This document shows positions 1-11,193 of a stretch of 64,000 bases of DNA, piece by piece; within the stretch, counting starts at the first letter, position 1, and every line of letters begins with the position of its first letter. A program made the translations under genes and the position numbers. The notes beneath the pieces are model-generated. The model searched no databases and was not told the DNA's origin. It was given only the letters and a program-made list of their open reading frames with translations. Source of the stretch: Smallanthus sonchifolius (lineage: Eukaryota; Streptophyta; Magnoliopsida; Asterales; Asteraceae); the NCBI GenBank assembly GCA_023525975.1, contig CM042022.1, forward strand, positions 3,043,001-3,107,000, in the 5' to 3' direction.

Positions 1-155
1 TATAAATAAAAAGCTTGTTTAGGCTCGCGAGCTTGCTCAGCTCGCTCGATACGTAAAGCTCGAACTCGAGCTCATTTATTAAATGAGCCCAAATATAAGC
101 TTGAGCTTGGACTCAAGCTTGTTTAGGCTTGGCTCAACTCGTTTACACCCTAAAT
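1..155. repeat. AGCTCG-rich dispersed repeat fragment
   Basis: The first 155 bases are packed with AGCTCG, GCTTG and GAGCTC words in both orientations and end near TTTACACCC. The base composition is unlike the AT-rich sequence that follows. It lies upstream of the first visible RIF1-like exon and so probably sits in an intron of that gene. The pattern resembles a common dispersed plant repeat, but I cannot assign a family. The left boundary is outside the window. Confidence 0.4.
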
Positions 156-234
156 ATGACTGAACATATAACTGATGAGTTTCTGAACAAATCGCTTATG
201 TTGTGATTTTTATACGACTGTAAAATGTTTTCAG

Positions 235-1302
235 GGTTTTCTCCACGTTGGTACGCGTTGTGGAATCCTTTCACTTTGATGAGGATATCATTCCCTTTGT
301 TGAGGTTTGCATCTCTTCTTCAAAATCATATGTATGTGAATCACTGTGCATGTATGTGTATATGGTGTAGCATGTGTGTATGCATGGATGGATGACCCGC
401 CTTTTTTTTATCCAGATTATATCAAATCCATTGCTTCAATGGCTATCGGATTCCGAACAACACCACGAAAACACAATCTATCAACTCCATCAATTATGGA
501 TCACCACCCTTAAATGTCTGCAAATCAGTTGGCCACCAATAAACTTCAACTCGACCTTTCTTAAACTCCAAGCAACCCTACTTGAAGAAACTCTTGATCA
601 CCCAAACTCCTCCATCTCTAATCCAACCATCGCCTTTTGGAATTCGACATACGGTCAACAAGTCAAACTAGACTACCCTCAAAACTTACTTTCTGTCTTA
701 GACAAACTTTCAAGAAATGGTAAAATAAACCTCTGTAAAAAAAGATACTCAAGAACAGAGGCTGCAGTTAATCCTCCACAGAAACACAAAGTCAACACAA
801 CATTAAACCGCTGTGTGAAAAGAGTAGAGTTAATGGATGACCATGTGAACGGGTCGGGTTCTAATGGGCCTAAGAGGAAAAAGTTGGAATTAACCGAGCA
901 TCAGAAAGAAGTCAGACGGGCTCAACAAGGCAGGTCAAAGGATTGTGAAGGACGTGGGCCCGGGGTTAGAACATACACGAGCGTTGACTTTTCTCAAGAG
1001 AATCAAGACGAGTCACAAGAAGAGAGCCAAGATGTGAGAAATGTGGAAGCTATCTTGGAGATGTTGAAAAAAGGTAATAAAACATTTTAAACGCTACATT
1101 AATGAATTAAGGCGATTGCATACGCGTTGAGCGGTTGGGATCCCTTGTTCGTTGATGTCGGTTTCGTTTATTTGTATTGAGTAAACTTTTTGCAGGCACT
1201 AATTGTATAGGTATGTCAATCAATGAAATTAAGTATTAAAGTAAACATGTAATCTTTTTAATAGCAAGTCCTGAAGGTGACAATGGGTGGGTTGGACTTT
1301 GA
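235..1302 (+). CDS. RIF1: RIF1-like protein, last three exons (5' part outside window)
   Basis: Three exons can be joined in frame: 235-304 (acceptor TTTTCAG, donor GAG|GTTTGC), 416-1073 (acceptor TTATCCAG, donor AAG|GTAATA) and 1265-1302 (acceptor TAATAG), ending in TGA. The first exon reads VFSTLVRVVESFHFDED. The second carries a conserved-looking block with IAFWNSTYGQQ, LDYPQNLL and VLDKLSRNGKI. A basic, polar tail follows with KRKKLELTEHQKEVRRAQQG and an acidic/glutamine stretch. From memory these words match the C-terminal part of plant RIF1 (telomere-associated / replication-timing factor) homologues; this was not searched. The ATG at 374 is intronic and is not a start. In yeast and animals RIF1 recruits PP1 and restrains replication origins. 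Whether the plant protein does so is outside what the sequence shows. The long N-terminal HEAT-repeat region lies before the window. The alternative is an unrelated plant nuclear protein. Confidence 0.55.
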
Positions 1303-3742
1303 CCTTGACAATGTGAGAGTTTCCTTAGATTCTAATTTTGCTTCTATCATAACCTCTTGAAGGTAAGGCTAGATTCCGTTGTTTGGTAGGATACTGGTGC
1401 GGTCCTGTTAGTTTTTCGTTAACGGGTTTTCATGATTAAAAAATGTTAATAATATTGATACCTTTAGTAATATAAAACAATCAATAAAAGAGGAAAAAAC
1501 CTAAAAGTTTATATTATATAATATATCAAAAATACAAATGATTTTGTTTTGAGTGATGAATGCATTAGCACTAATATTAAAAAAATTTAAAATTAAAATC
1601 AAAATTCACAAAAAATCTGGTTAATCATAGTTGTTAAAACCACGATCTTCATTTAGTAAAAACATAGAAAAAACAATCTCACCTGCAAGCGGTATAGAGC
1701 ATCTGCAGTTAAGCACAAATGGAAGAAAGTAAAAGAAAGAAGATAAAGCACGAAGAAGGATGGACGTAACGAAAGAAGAAAGAAACAAAGAAGCAGGAGG
1801 TGGAGTCGATAAAAAAGGAAGGAATCTTGGAGGTAAGTGTCAGTGGCACTGTAGCCACGGACAACCTAATGTACTAAGAATGATAATGTGTCTACCTTGT
1901 AAAGGCTCTCTGTAATTATATATGATTTTTCATAAGATCGTGATCTTGATTATATGATCGTAAGATCTTGATTCAATCTTGTTTCTTTTAATTCAATAAA
2001 TTAAAATTTACGAATGCGCTACACTTTGTTAATAATATGCAGTACTGTCCCTGAGATTTCGGGTAACCTGTGCGACTTTAAAAAATAGGCCCCTAAAAAT
2101 CTAAAATATAAAGCTACATGTATGAAAATCACTAATACGATGAAAATTGTAATATTAATAAATAAAAAAGAATTATTATAACAAAATGATATATGTTACA
2201 TAGTTAAACAAATCGTGAGGCTCTCCTATCATTCTTAGAAGTAAAGTTGTTGATAAATTTTCATAATCCATACTCTCTAAGTATCATTTTAAAAAATCAT
2301 TATAATAAGCTTAGATAAAAAAGTTTAAATTTAATCATTTTAGTAAGTCCATAACTATTAACCCAAATAGATAATTTACTTTAAATTAAACCTAATTCTA
2401 AAAAAAATATCATATGATATCTTATAACGTGACAGACCTGACCCGATCACCTGGATCAGACCGAAAGCCAAAAAAAATCTTATGTCAGTTAGTTAGAAAT
2501 TTGAGCATCAGAAAATAGCGACCTCATAGAAAAAATTCCTAGCTCCGCCACGGACTGGTATTAACTCTTAAAACAAATGAAAAAAGAATGTCTTATTCGA
2601 GATATTTAAAAAACTAAAAATAGGTTACAACTTACAGGTACTTTAACTAAATCAACATAATGATAAAATATGATAAAATATCTGGATTAATTGTTTTGGA
2701 GTATAATTGTTAACAGTGAAGACGGGGTGGTGCCGGATGTGGCGGTGGCGGGTGGTGGAACCAGTGGTGGCGGCGATGTCAGTGGTGACGGAGGAGGTAG
2801 CGGTGACGACAACGATGAGAGAGGCGACAATACTAGTGGAGGCGCGCGATGTAGACGGTGATGGGGCGGTGGTGTTGGTGGTGAATGTGATGGAGGAGGT
2901 AGCGATGACAACAAACATTGGTCATGGATGGTGTTAACTCATTTGGATCCGTTTTAAATTAGTAATACAAGAATCACTTGATTTAATCTGTTATATAATT
3001 TGAGTAGACCCAAATTGACTTGTTGTGTAATTTGAGTCGAGTGGACTCAAATGGACCCGTATACATTTTTTTTTACCCAAATCAACCAATTTTTTAAAGA
3101 ATGAGTCATGATTTTCACCCTTACGGTTCGGATCAAATTATCTCATGCTTCCTTGTATTTGTCACATAATGATTTTAGTGTTCTTATAACTTCACTTATG
3201 ATGAACAAATACAGTGGTTGGAAAACCTAGTTATAATGTAACTTGACCAGACATTATTATTATTATTATTATTTATTTTAAATCCAAAAAGTATACATTG
3301 AACCTTTAATTAATTTTTTATTTCAAAAACTATACGGTGACAAAAGTAAAGTCCCTCAACACCTTATCCACCGTTAGATCCTTACACCGTCCACTATATC
3401 AACCGTCTGTCAGACAAAACAGTTCCAGTCACCGTCATCCTAGCATACCTTAAACCCAATCGCTCAACTCAGACCCAACCCCAGGGCTCGATAGCAGACT
3501 ACGAACGCTCCCCCTCTAGATTCTCTCTGTTCTCCCGAAAATCAGTCTCACTCCACCATTAGATATAAGATTTACAGATTTAGGCGTTTAAATTCAAATT
3601 CTAGGGTTTGAATCGATTGCTTTTTCGTCCGTGATGCAGATGTGATTGTTGGACGGTGGAGGAATACGAAGGTTAGGGTTTTTTGTTTTCGAATTTCGAA
3701 TTCATTGTAATTGTTGATTGTTCGATCTGTTGGCTTTGGGGA
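1303..3742. other. Intergenic spacer with CNOT10 promoter and 5' leader
   Basis: This AT-rich spacer lies between the RIF1-like stop and the CNOT10 ATG. I see no coding exon. An A/G-rich patch at about 1690-1800 and an ATT trinucleotide run near 3256-3275 are simple sequence. The last 300 bases become less AT-rich, with CT-rich stretches (CTCTCTGTTCTCCC near 3520), as expected for a plant core promoter and 5' leader. I cannot fix the transcription start. Confidence 0.6.
2720..2936. repeat. GGTGG/GGCGG low-complexity tract
   Basis: This is a short, strongly G-rich plus-strand stretch of GGTGG, GGCGG, GTGACGG and GATGG words, bounded by AT-rich DNA. It keeps several frames open on both strands simply because it lacks T-initial stop triplets. 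No protein signature was seen. It could be a minisatellite remnant or part of an unrecognised transposon. Confidence 0.5.
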
Positions 3743-6700
3743 ATGGACTCGGTATCAGTGGTTTCTGTGAACAACAACGGTAGGTCGGACGCTTCCTCCG
3801 CGTCTGACGCCGACTTGATTTCTGTTACTCAAACGCTAGCGAAGGATGCGTATGTGCTTTTTCAGTTGGGGAAGTATGCCGATTGTCTCAAGGTGTTGAA
3901 TCAGATCCTGGATAAGAAAGCGGATGATCCAAAGGTGAATTCACTTGTCTAATTGCTCGTGTGTGTGCTTACTGTGTGTGGAGTGTTTTAGATACAGATT
4001 GGACTTGAAATGTAGTATTGCATTGAGAAATGTTTTGATTCGTGAATTGAGATAAGTTACCTAACTGCATGAAGTTCTATTTTTAAATCAAGAGGAAAAC
4101 ATGCATATTGTAGGGAATTGATACTGAACAGGACTCTTATTTCATTATTACCGATAAATTTATAGTTAGTCACAATTGCGGTTTGTAGCTGAAGAACACT
4201 CATGTAGACTTGTAGAGGTCAGTTAGTCAGCATTGCATTTTAGGCTTGGATCAGATGGTTGATATAAGTTGTTAATTGCTATGTTGGTTAACTGTTTTTC
4301 GCCCTGGATCTTATCGATCTTGTTCTGTAGGAGCCCCTTCTCATCAATGGACTCCTGTTGTAAACTGTCCATATTTCGAGAAATATTATCTCTTTGTAAC
4401 CATTTTCATTAGAATGTTCTGAGGTTTGTTGGTATTAGAAGACTGTGACAAAATTGGCATGCTTGATTGATGGAAATCCCTGGTAAATAGTTGTGACTTG
4501 TCAGTGGAGTTTGGTTCGTGTGGGGTCAGTAAGAGTGTAAGACTATTTGATCTAAGTGTAGCTGACTTATGAATATTCGATGTGGTTAAAGGAGCTAATC
4601 TGGTAGAAGTATATAATAGTTGTGGGGTTATCTAGTTGTATTAAGTCACGACAGATGCTTTGAGGCTGAGGCATTGGATGTGAACTATATATGTCTCTGT
4701 ATTTTTATATTGAGTGAATTCTTTCAGTATACTTTACTTAACTAATATCTTTTTACTACTATTTCAAGTTTCTAAGTCAGCGCCACCCCAATCTCCTAAT
4801 ATTATCATATTATGTTCTGAATCTTATCACATGATGACACATTGATTTATGCTACACACGTCTATGTGCTGCCTGTTTCTTGTTGAACACGTCTCTTTGT
4901 AAATTACAATAGTCTCATTATTGTCCTATTGAACTTATATCTATTAGTTCTTTGATACCTTTCAACATATGATTACCCAAGCTATCTCATTTTACTGACC
5001 ATGTAGTGATCCTATGAAAATCATCCTTGTAAGTCTCTCTATTTCATAATTAGGATCCTCAAATAACAGAAGATATTGATTTTGATTGCTTTGTTTTAGT
5101 GGCTCTTTTCATACATTTATCTTCCTTATCAACACTGTGCATATTTTAGTGTCTGTACTTGTAAAGTTTATCAACATGACCTCTTTACCATTCTCATTTT
5201 TTTAACCAACATATTCTGCTCTAATTCTTATGCATTTTATGCAACTTAGTTCTCGGTGTTTGTTTTTCCTATGTTAGTCAACTTATGTACAGTTTTCTAT
5301 AAACGTTATTTTTGGCTTCTTTGGGGTCTCAATGGGAGCAACCTCTCCCTACCCCTCTTAGACCCTGATAACTTTGCTATAATTGGGATTTATTTGTTTG
5401 TTATCTTCGGCTTCTTGTGCAAATCATATGCTTTGCTTTTAGCTTCTTAATTAACCTCAAAAGGTAGATTGAAAGAGTTATTATTGTACGTTTGTTTGTT
5501 TGTTATCTTCGGCTTCTTGTGCAAATCATATGCTTTGCTTTTTAGCTTCTTAGTTAACCTCAAAAGGTAGATTGAAAGAGTTGCTGTTGAATAGGTTTGC
5601 AAGTGACCTATATTTATAGGCTGGATATTTTATGGGCAGAGAGTATTACAGCTAGACTTGGGTTCCATTTTAACATAGTTAAAGAATTCTAAGATACAAT
5701 AATATTAATAAATAATATTATCTATTTCCTAACTGCTTTTTTCACTTCTGTTTGACCATTTTATATTTCTACATTTTGTTTTCACCTTACAACTTTGGAC
5801 TACTTTGTGTTGGACTAATCTTGTCAAGGTTAAAAAGATGGAGTGGTCATTTAGTAAATTTTGGGTTTATTTGTCTGAGTGGGTCGATTTTTTTTACTCG
5901 TATTTTTAGTTTGCTTTATTATTTAGGTTTGATTGTTTATTTGGTAAGGATTTGATTTGGTTTCCTAATAGAGTCATTGGTTAAACCTGGGGATTAAGTT
6001 AGGGTTAAGCTATTTATATTGGGTCGATGGATGTAATGGGTCGAATATTCAGTTTTTATCAATTAAAAGAGTCGAACAATTGCTTTTGATCAAACCGTGA
6101 ATTCTTCTTCATCTTCTTTCTGTTCGTGACTTTTTATGTTTGTACTAAATCACACACGAACACAGGGCACAGGGGATTTAATGTGGTTTGGTCTAAACTG
6201 ACCTACATCCACGGGTGGCAACTATGATATTCTTTATTGAGGTGATACAAGATTACAAGTAAGCATGTTTATATAGAAAACTGATCCAGGCTTACATAAC
6301 TTGATCAACAAGTTAACCCAAATATGGTCCTAATCGAAATAGGCCTAGGGTCAGCTGCCCCCAAGGCCTGCGTACCCAACATATTATTGGTGATCTATGC
6401 CATCAATTGGTATTAGAGCGTTGTGAGGCTCTATCGAAGGCAGCAGTGAGGATTTTTCTAAACCGAACAGTAGCAGGAGTAAGCAACCCAGTCAGAGCAC
6501 GGGAGAAAGCCAAGAACAAAGGTTTTTTCTTCGGGTCAGTGAGCAACAACATGAAGTTTAATCATGATCGGTTTCTATAAACTTCTTAGCCGAGAAGGAA
6601 AAACAACAGGTGTTTTTTTCCGGTAGATAACAAACCAGCGTACTTGGGTGCAATAGAAACGTAATTGGCGGGTTACAGGCTAAGCAAGTATGGATGCATT

Positions 6701-9700
6701 GAAGACAAGGTTTCTGGGGGTGGATCGGGTAAGAACCGCTCGACTTCAAACCTTGAGGAGGGAGTTTAAAGGGCTTCAGATGAAGGAGGGTGATTCTGTC
6801 GATGGGTTTGCGGGAAAAATGAGTGGGTTGGCGTCACAAGCAAAGGTCTTGGAACTGCTATCGAGGAGGGAACATTGGTAAGAAAATTGTTGGATTCTAT
6901 GCCAAAATCTTTCCTTCAAATCGTAGCCTCAATTGAGCAGTGTTTCGAGTTGGATAAGATGCATTCGATGAAGCTGTTAGGAGATTTAAGGCCTACGAAG
7001 AGCGTGTCAAGGAACCTAATCAAGGTGGAGGTTCTTATGGTAAGTTGTTATTTTCAAAATATGACGGGGAAGAAAAGGGAAACGACTTATTTTGTGAGCA
7101 CTGTGAACGAGGTGGCCAAGGGAAGCCGAACCGTGAAGACCATGGTGGAGGTCGTGAGGCTGATCAAGGGAGGGATGGTCGGTTAACAAAACAGAGATCA
7201 AAGGGTGCAAAACAAAAATAGGATACGGTGTTTCAGATGTAACAAGCTTGGGCATTATGTGGTGGAGTGTCCAAAGTGGGAGCCAAAGGAAGAAGCAAAT
7301 CTGGTTCAACGAAAAGATGTTGGTCCACCATTGCTGTTTTAATGTGATTGTTGACAAGAGTAGGGGGGTGACTTTGCATTTCTTTTCTAACAGTACCATG
7401 TGTACAGTGTACCTTAAATGTCTCTTAAAAACCATGATGACAAGCATCGCTTGTATGTATGACTTTACAGTTTATAAGCAACATTTGATTCTTCTAATAG
7501 TGAGGCTGGGATCTATCTTGGTTCTGAGAGTTGAAGTTTGCCATTGGTTTACTTTCATAATTTGGTTTATTTCTGTTAGTCCCAAGAATTGGAAGAACTT
7601 TAAACTACTGTATATTAAGGTTAACAAATAACTAGGACACCATATTTGTTTATTTTTAAGTTAACATAAGCTTATTAAATTATAATTATCTCCCAAGTAA
7701 ATGAGAGGAAACGAAAGGAGGGAGCTGAATAGTTGTCTGCAGTCTGCACAGCAGGTTATGGTAAATTACTAAATTGGTAACTGGTAACTGGTAACTGGTA
7801 AGAGAGGACTATTGTTTGCATCTTGAGTTCTTTCTGTTATGTGTGATCAATAATGCTTTAATTTTTTTGCGGTTGTTTGTTATAGAATTTAGCAGTTAAA
7901 AGTTCTATTTTACTTTTGTATCATACCTTTCTTTAATTAAAGAGGGCATCCGACTCATGGTTTAACATTAGATCATGTGCAGATGATATAAACGTTGTGT
8001 TTCATATAGCAGAAGGTTTTTATAACTGTTTTGGTTTATGTCTTTACTCTTTATTGGTTGAATTCTTATGGATCTTTCCTTTATATACTTCACTTTTTAT
8101 ATGTAGGTTCTTCATAACATTGCTATTGTGGAAAACTTTCAAGATGGATTTTCAAATCCGAAGAGATTTTTTGAAACACTTGATAATCTCAAGGTATTAC
8201 CAATGTTGTCATGTTGAAAATCAGTACTTTAGAACACTACTCTCTTTTATTTTCATTAAAAAAATTCTCAAGTAAATCATTAGAAATCGTGTTAGTGAAA
8301 CTAGTATGGGGAAAAATAGATGAAATTTTGATTGTTGAGGTGGTGGCTTTTGTTATGAAGTTTGTCTTACTACTGTTTATTCTTCTATCTGATAGTATTT
8401 TATAATTTTTTATAATAAGTTCTTGCTCGCCCATGTTTGACTTTTTGTTCATTTGGTAAAGAAACGAAGTGAAAGGCTTGCTCCTTCATCTGGGGAAAAT
8501 GCAGAGGTGTTGAACAACAAAATCAAATCAGTGGGAAATAAGGGTAATATTGCTGTGGCCAATTCAGTAGCTACCAATAATAATCCACAGGGCATTTCAG
8601 CTGGTGATTTTGATGTTTCTGTGATGATGTTTAACATAGTACGTCTTTGTTATTTGTCGATTTCTAAGTTCTCCCCTGCATTTCCTATTATATTTTTTGT
8701 ATTTCCTTTGATCCTCTATATTGTTTCTCTTTAGGCAGTCATTCTCTACCACCTACATGAATATGATAAGTGCTTCTCCGTTTTGGAAGGATTATATCAA
8801 AATATTGAACCAATAGACGAGGTAAGCGATGAGTTATCTTAGTTTTGGTCACAGGATTTGATTTGTGTGTTCATAGTTTTTTTTCTTCAACAGAGGGTGG
8901 CACGCCATGTATGCCTCTTGTTAATGGAGGTTTCTTTAGTAGGCCATCATGCTTCAAGAGCTGCTGTAAGTTTCTTGTTTTCACTAAATAGAAGTTTGTA
9001 TTATGAATTATGAATGGTTACTTCTTACATGAGTTGTTTTCTGACCCATATTTGTGATTCTGATGTTTTTTGGTTCTATTAAGATCTACTAGAATCATTA
9101 CAATTATCAAGGATAATGTACATTTTTATAAGAAAATTATCTTAATGTTAACATATGAAGTTTTTAGGGTATTCTTCTAACTTTTTTTAAAAAAAAAGTG
9201 AAACAATATTTACATTTTTATGGCAAGAGTTCAAGGGCCTTTATGTCAATTTATATGGTTGAAATTGATTTATTATCTTTTGCTGATTTTTGGTAAAGTT
9301 AACTGTATCAACATTTCTTAATTTGATAATATTTTTTTGTTACTAATAATTTAGCAAATTATAACGTCTTCATCGCAGGATGTGATGAATTACTTGGAAA
9401 GAGTAGGTGGCAATAGCTTAGTCACTCAAGGTGATACTGGAAACATCACTCAGCAACAGCCAACAAACGTAGTGACAAAATCCACCTCAGCACCCAGCAA
9501 CGTAATGATATCATCAGATACAATCAACTCAGATTCAATTGTCAACACAAACGGTCCCGAAAGCCCTTTATCCAGAGCTCTCTCAGAGGACAAACTATAC
9601 GAATCCCTATTGTCGACACTCGATGTCAGTGGGGCCCAAAACCTAACAAGACCATCAAACGATCTCTTAAGATCTCAAACCGACAAGTCTTTTATTTCAA

Positions 9701-11193
9701 CACCTGATTTAAGGCTGAAAGTGCATTTATACAAAATTTGGATTCTCATCCTGACAAGAAATCTCAAAGCAGCCAAACGTGAAGTCAAAATGGCCATGAA
9801 TATAGCACGTGGAAAGGATTATTCACTCGCTTTATTTCTAAAATCACAGCTCGAATATGCTAGAAATAACCACCGAAAAGCGATAAAGCTTTTAATGGCA
9901 TCAGTCAGTCAAATTGAAAACGGGACTTCAGCCTTGTATTACAACAACCTCGGATGCATTTATTATCAACTTGAGAAATACCAAACTGCAGCCGTTTTTT
10001 TCTCCAAGGCAATTGGAAACAGCTCTCCACAAAGAAAGGAAAAACCTATGAAACTGTTGAGTTTTTCACAGGATAAATCTGTCCTTTTTGCATACAACTG
10101 TGGGTTAGTCTATTTGGCTAGCAGGAAACCCGTACTTGCGGCTCGATGTTTTCAACAGGCGGGTTCGGTTTTCTTTAAAAAGCCTCTTTTGTGGCTTAGA
10201 ATTGCGGAGTGTTGTATAATGTTTTCAGAAAAGAAACCGGATATTAATGTTAACATTATTGGCAAGGGAAAATGGAGACACCTTGTTATAGAGTCTTGGA
10301 ATTCAAGAAGCATGTTGCAGGTGGACCCGAATCTTTCACTCACATTTGCTAAAAGTTGTCTCCTGAACGCGTTACACTTGTTGGACTATCCTGATGAGAG
10401 CGAGAACATGAACCTGAACACCAATGGGTCGAATCTGAAAGCAGTTCAGGGTCTGGGTCAGGTAAATTCAAACGGGGAGGCTAAAGAGACGAAGGTGGGG
10501 AACAGTAGTGGGAATCCAAATCCATTGCTACAGAGCTCTATTAACGAATACGAGGGTCTATGTGGAAAAGAGAACCAGATGATCTTACAAGCTGTGCTTG
10601 CTGACATGGCGTTTGTTTACTTGGAACTCGGGAATGCAGTGAAGGCATTGGAGGCTTCCAGGTGTCTTTTGAGGCTTTCGGAATGTTCTAGGGTTTACCT
10701 TTTTCTAGGAAATGTTTATGCAGCGGAAGCTTACTGTCTCTTGAACCAGCCTAAACAAGCTTCTGAGCACTTGTCGAGTTATATTTCAGGGCAAAGTATT
10801 AATAATACTGAAGTACCCTACAGCCAAGAGGATTATGACATCTGGCAAACGAGAAAAGCCGTGGATCTTGACGAGCCAAATCCCAGTAACGCCCCTGCTC
10901 TCGACCAACAGTTACCACAAGGTGGCTCTGGATCTGGCTTTTTGTTCCTGAAACCGGAAGAGGCTCATGGGGTCCTGTTGGCTGACATGGCTGCCATGGC
11001 AGCAGCAGAAGGTGACATCGAGCGAGCCCATGAGGCTGTGACACTCGCGTTATCAGTAATACCCGACAACCCGGAAGTGGTTCTAACCGCAACATACATA
11101 GATTTGGTTCGTGGGAACACTCAGGATGCGGTTTTGAAGTTGAAACAATGCAGCCGGGTTAGATTTCTCCCAGGGACATTAGCAGAGAAGTGA
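3743..11193 (+). CDS. CNOT10: CCR4-NOT transcription complex subunit 10 (CNOT10), six exons
   Basis: Six exons join without breaking frame: 3743-3934, 8107-8193, 8462-8638, 8735-8821, 8894-8965 and 9379-11193, giving 809 codons before TGA. All introns are GT-AG and phase 0. I chose the ATG that gives MDSVSVVSVNNNGRSD; upstream in-frame sequence is leader-like. The N-terminal exon has LAKDAYVLFQLGKYADCLKVLNQ, a TPR-like helix pair. Further TPR-like units are NNLGCIYYQLEKYQTAAVFF (around residue 390), YNCGLVYLASRKPVLAARCF, DMAFVYLELGNAVKALEASR and LADMAAMAAAEGDIERAHEA near the end. A Ser/Asn/Thr-rich linker separates the N-terminal repeats from the rest. Members of this family form a TPR scaffold which, with CNOT11, docks on CNOT1 in the cytoplasmic deadenylase complex that shortens mRNA poly(A) tails. 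The length is close to my recollection of plant homologues, about 800 residues. Intron 1 (4.2 kb) contains a Copia fragment. No lesion is seen in the coding exons. Confidence 0.93.
5393..5582. repeat. Imperfect 88-bp direct duplication in CNOT10 intron 1
   Basis: A stretch beginning TTTGTTTGTTATCTTCGG and ending TAGATTGAAAGAGTT occurs twice, with starts about 102 bases apart. The copies differ by a T insertion in a T-run and an A/G change, so the duplication looks fairly recent. It has no coding content. Confidence 0.85.
5809..7330 (+). mobile_element. Degenerate Ty1/Copia fragment in CNOT10 intron 1
   Basis: A probable LTR starts near TGTTGGACTAATC and ends just before ATTGGTATTAGAGC (about 6404), a one-base variant of the initiator-Met tRNA primer site. 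Downstream, gag reading-frame pieces carry MDALKTRFLGVDRVRTARLQ, MKEGDSVDGFAGKMSG, VRKLLDSMPKSFLQIVASIE and a zinc knuckle. The knuckle is CFRCNKLGHYVVEC (CX2CX4HX4C) at about 7229-7270, in a different frame. These match the UBN2-type gag of plant Copia elements. Frame changes near 6870 and after 7000 and the lack of any protease, integrase or RT show an old truncated copy. It has the same orientation as the host gene and sits wholly inside its intron. The LTR 5' boundary is uncertain. Confidence 0.75.
6129..6391. mobile_element. Probable secondary insertion in the Copia LTR end
   Basis: The expected run of the LTR end (TTCTGTTCGTGA continuing to TCTATGCCATCAATTGG) is interrupted by about 260 bases. 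The insert contains ACTAAATCACACACGAACAC and the phrase GTGGTTTGGTC with CCACGGGTGG. It resembles short LTR or TRIM-type insertions common in plant introns. TGA flanks both sides. The family is unknown and the boundaries are inferred from the interruption only. Confidence 0.4.

Noticed and set aside
374..415. ATG at 374 as start of the RIF1-like frame
   Set aside because: It lies in intron sequence before a TTATCCAG acceptor, and an upstream exon (235-304) joins in frame.
2652..2937. Three overlapping open frames in the GGTGG tract
   Set aside because: Low-complexity sequence is open on both strands. No conserved protein and no exon structure.
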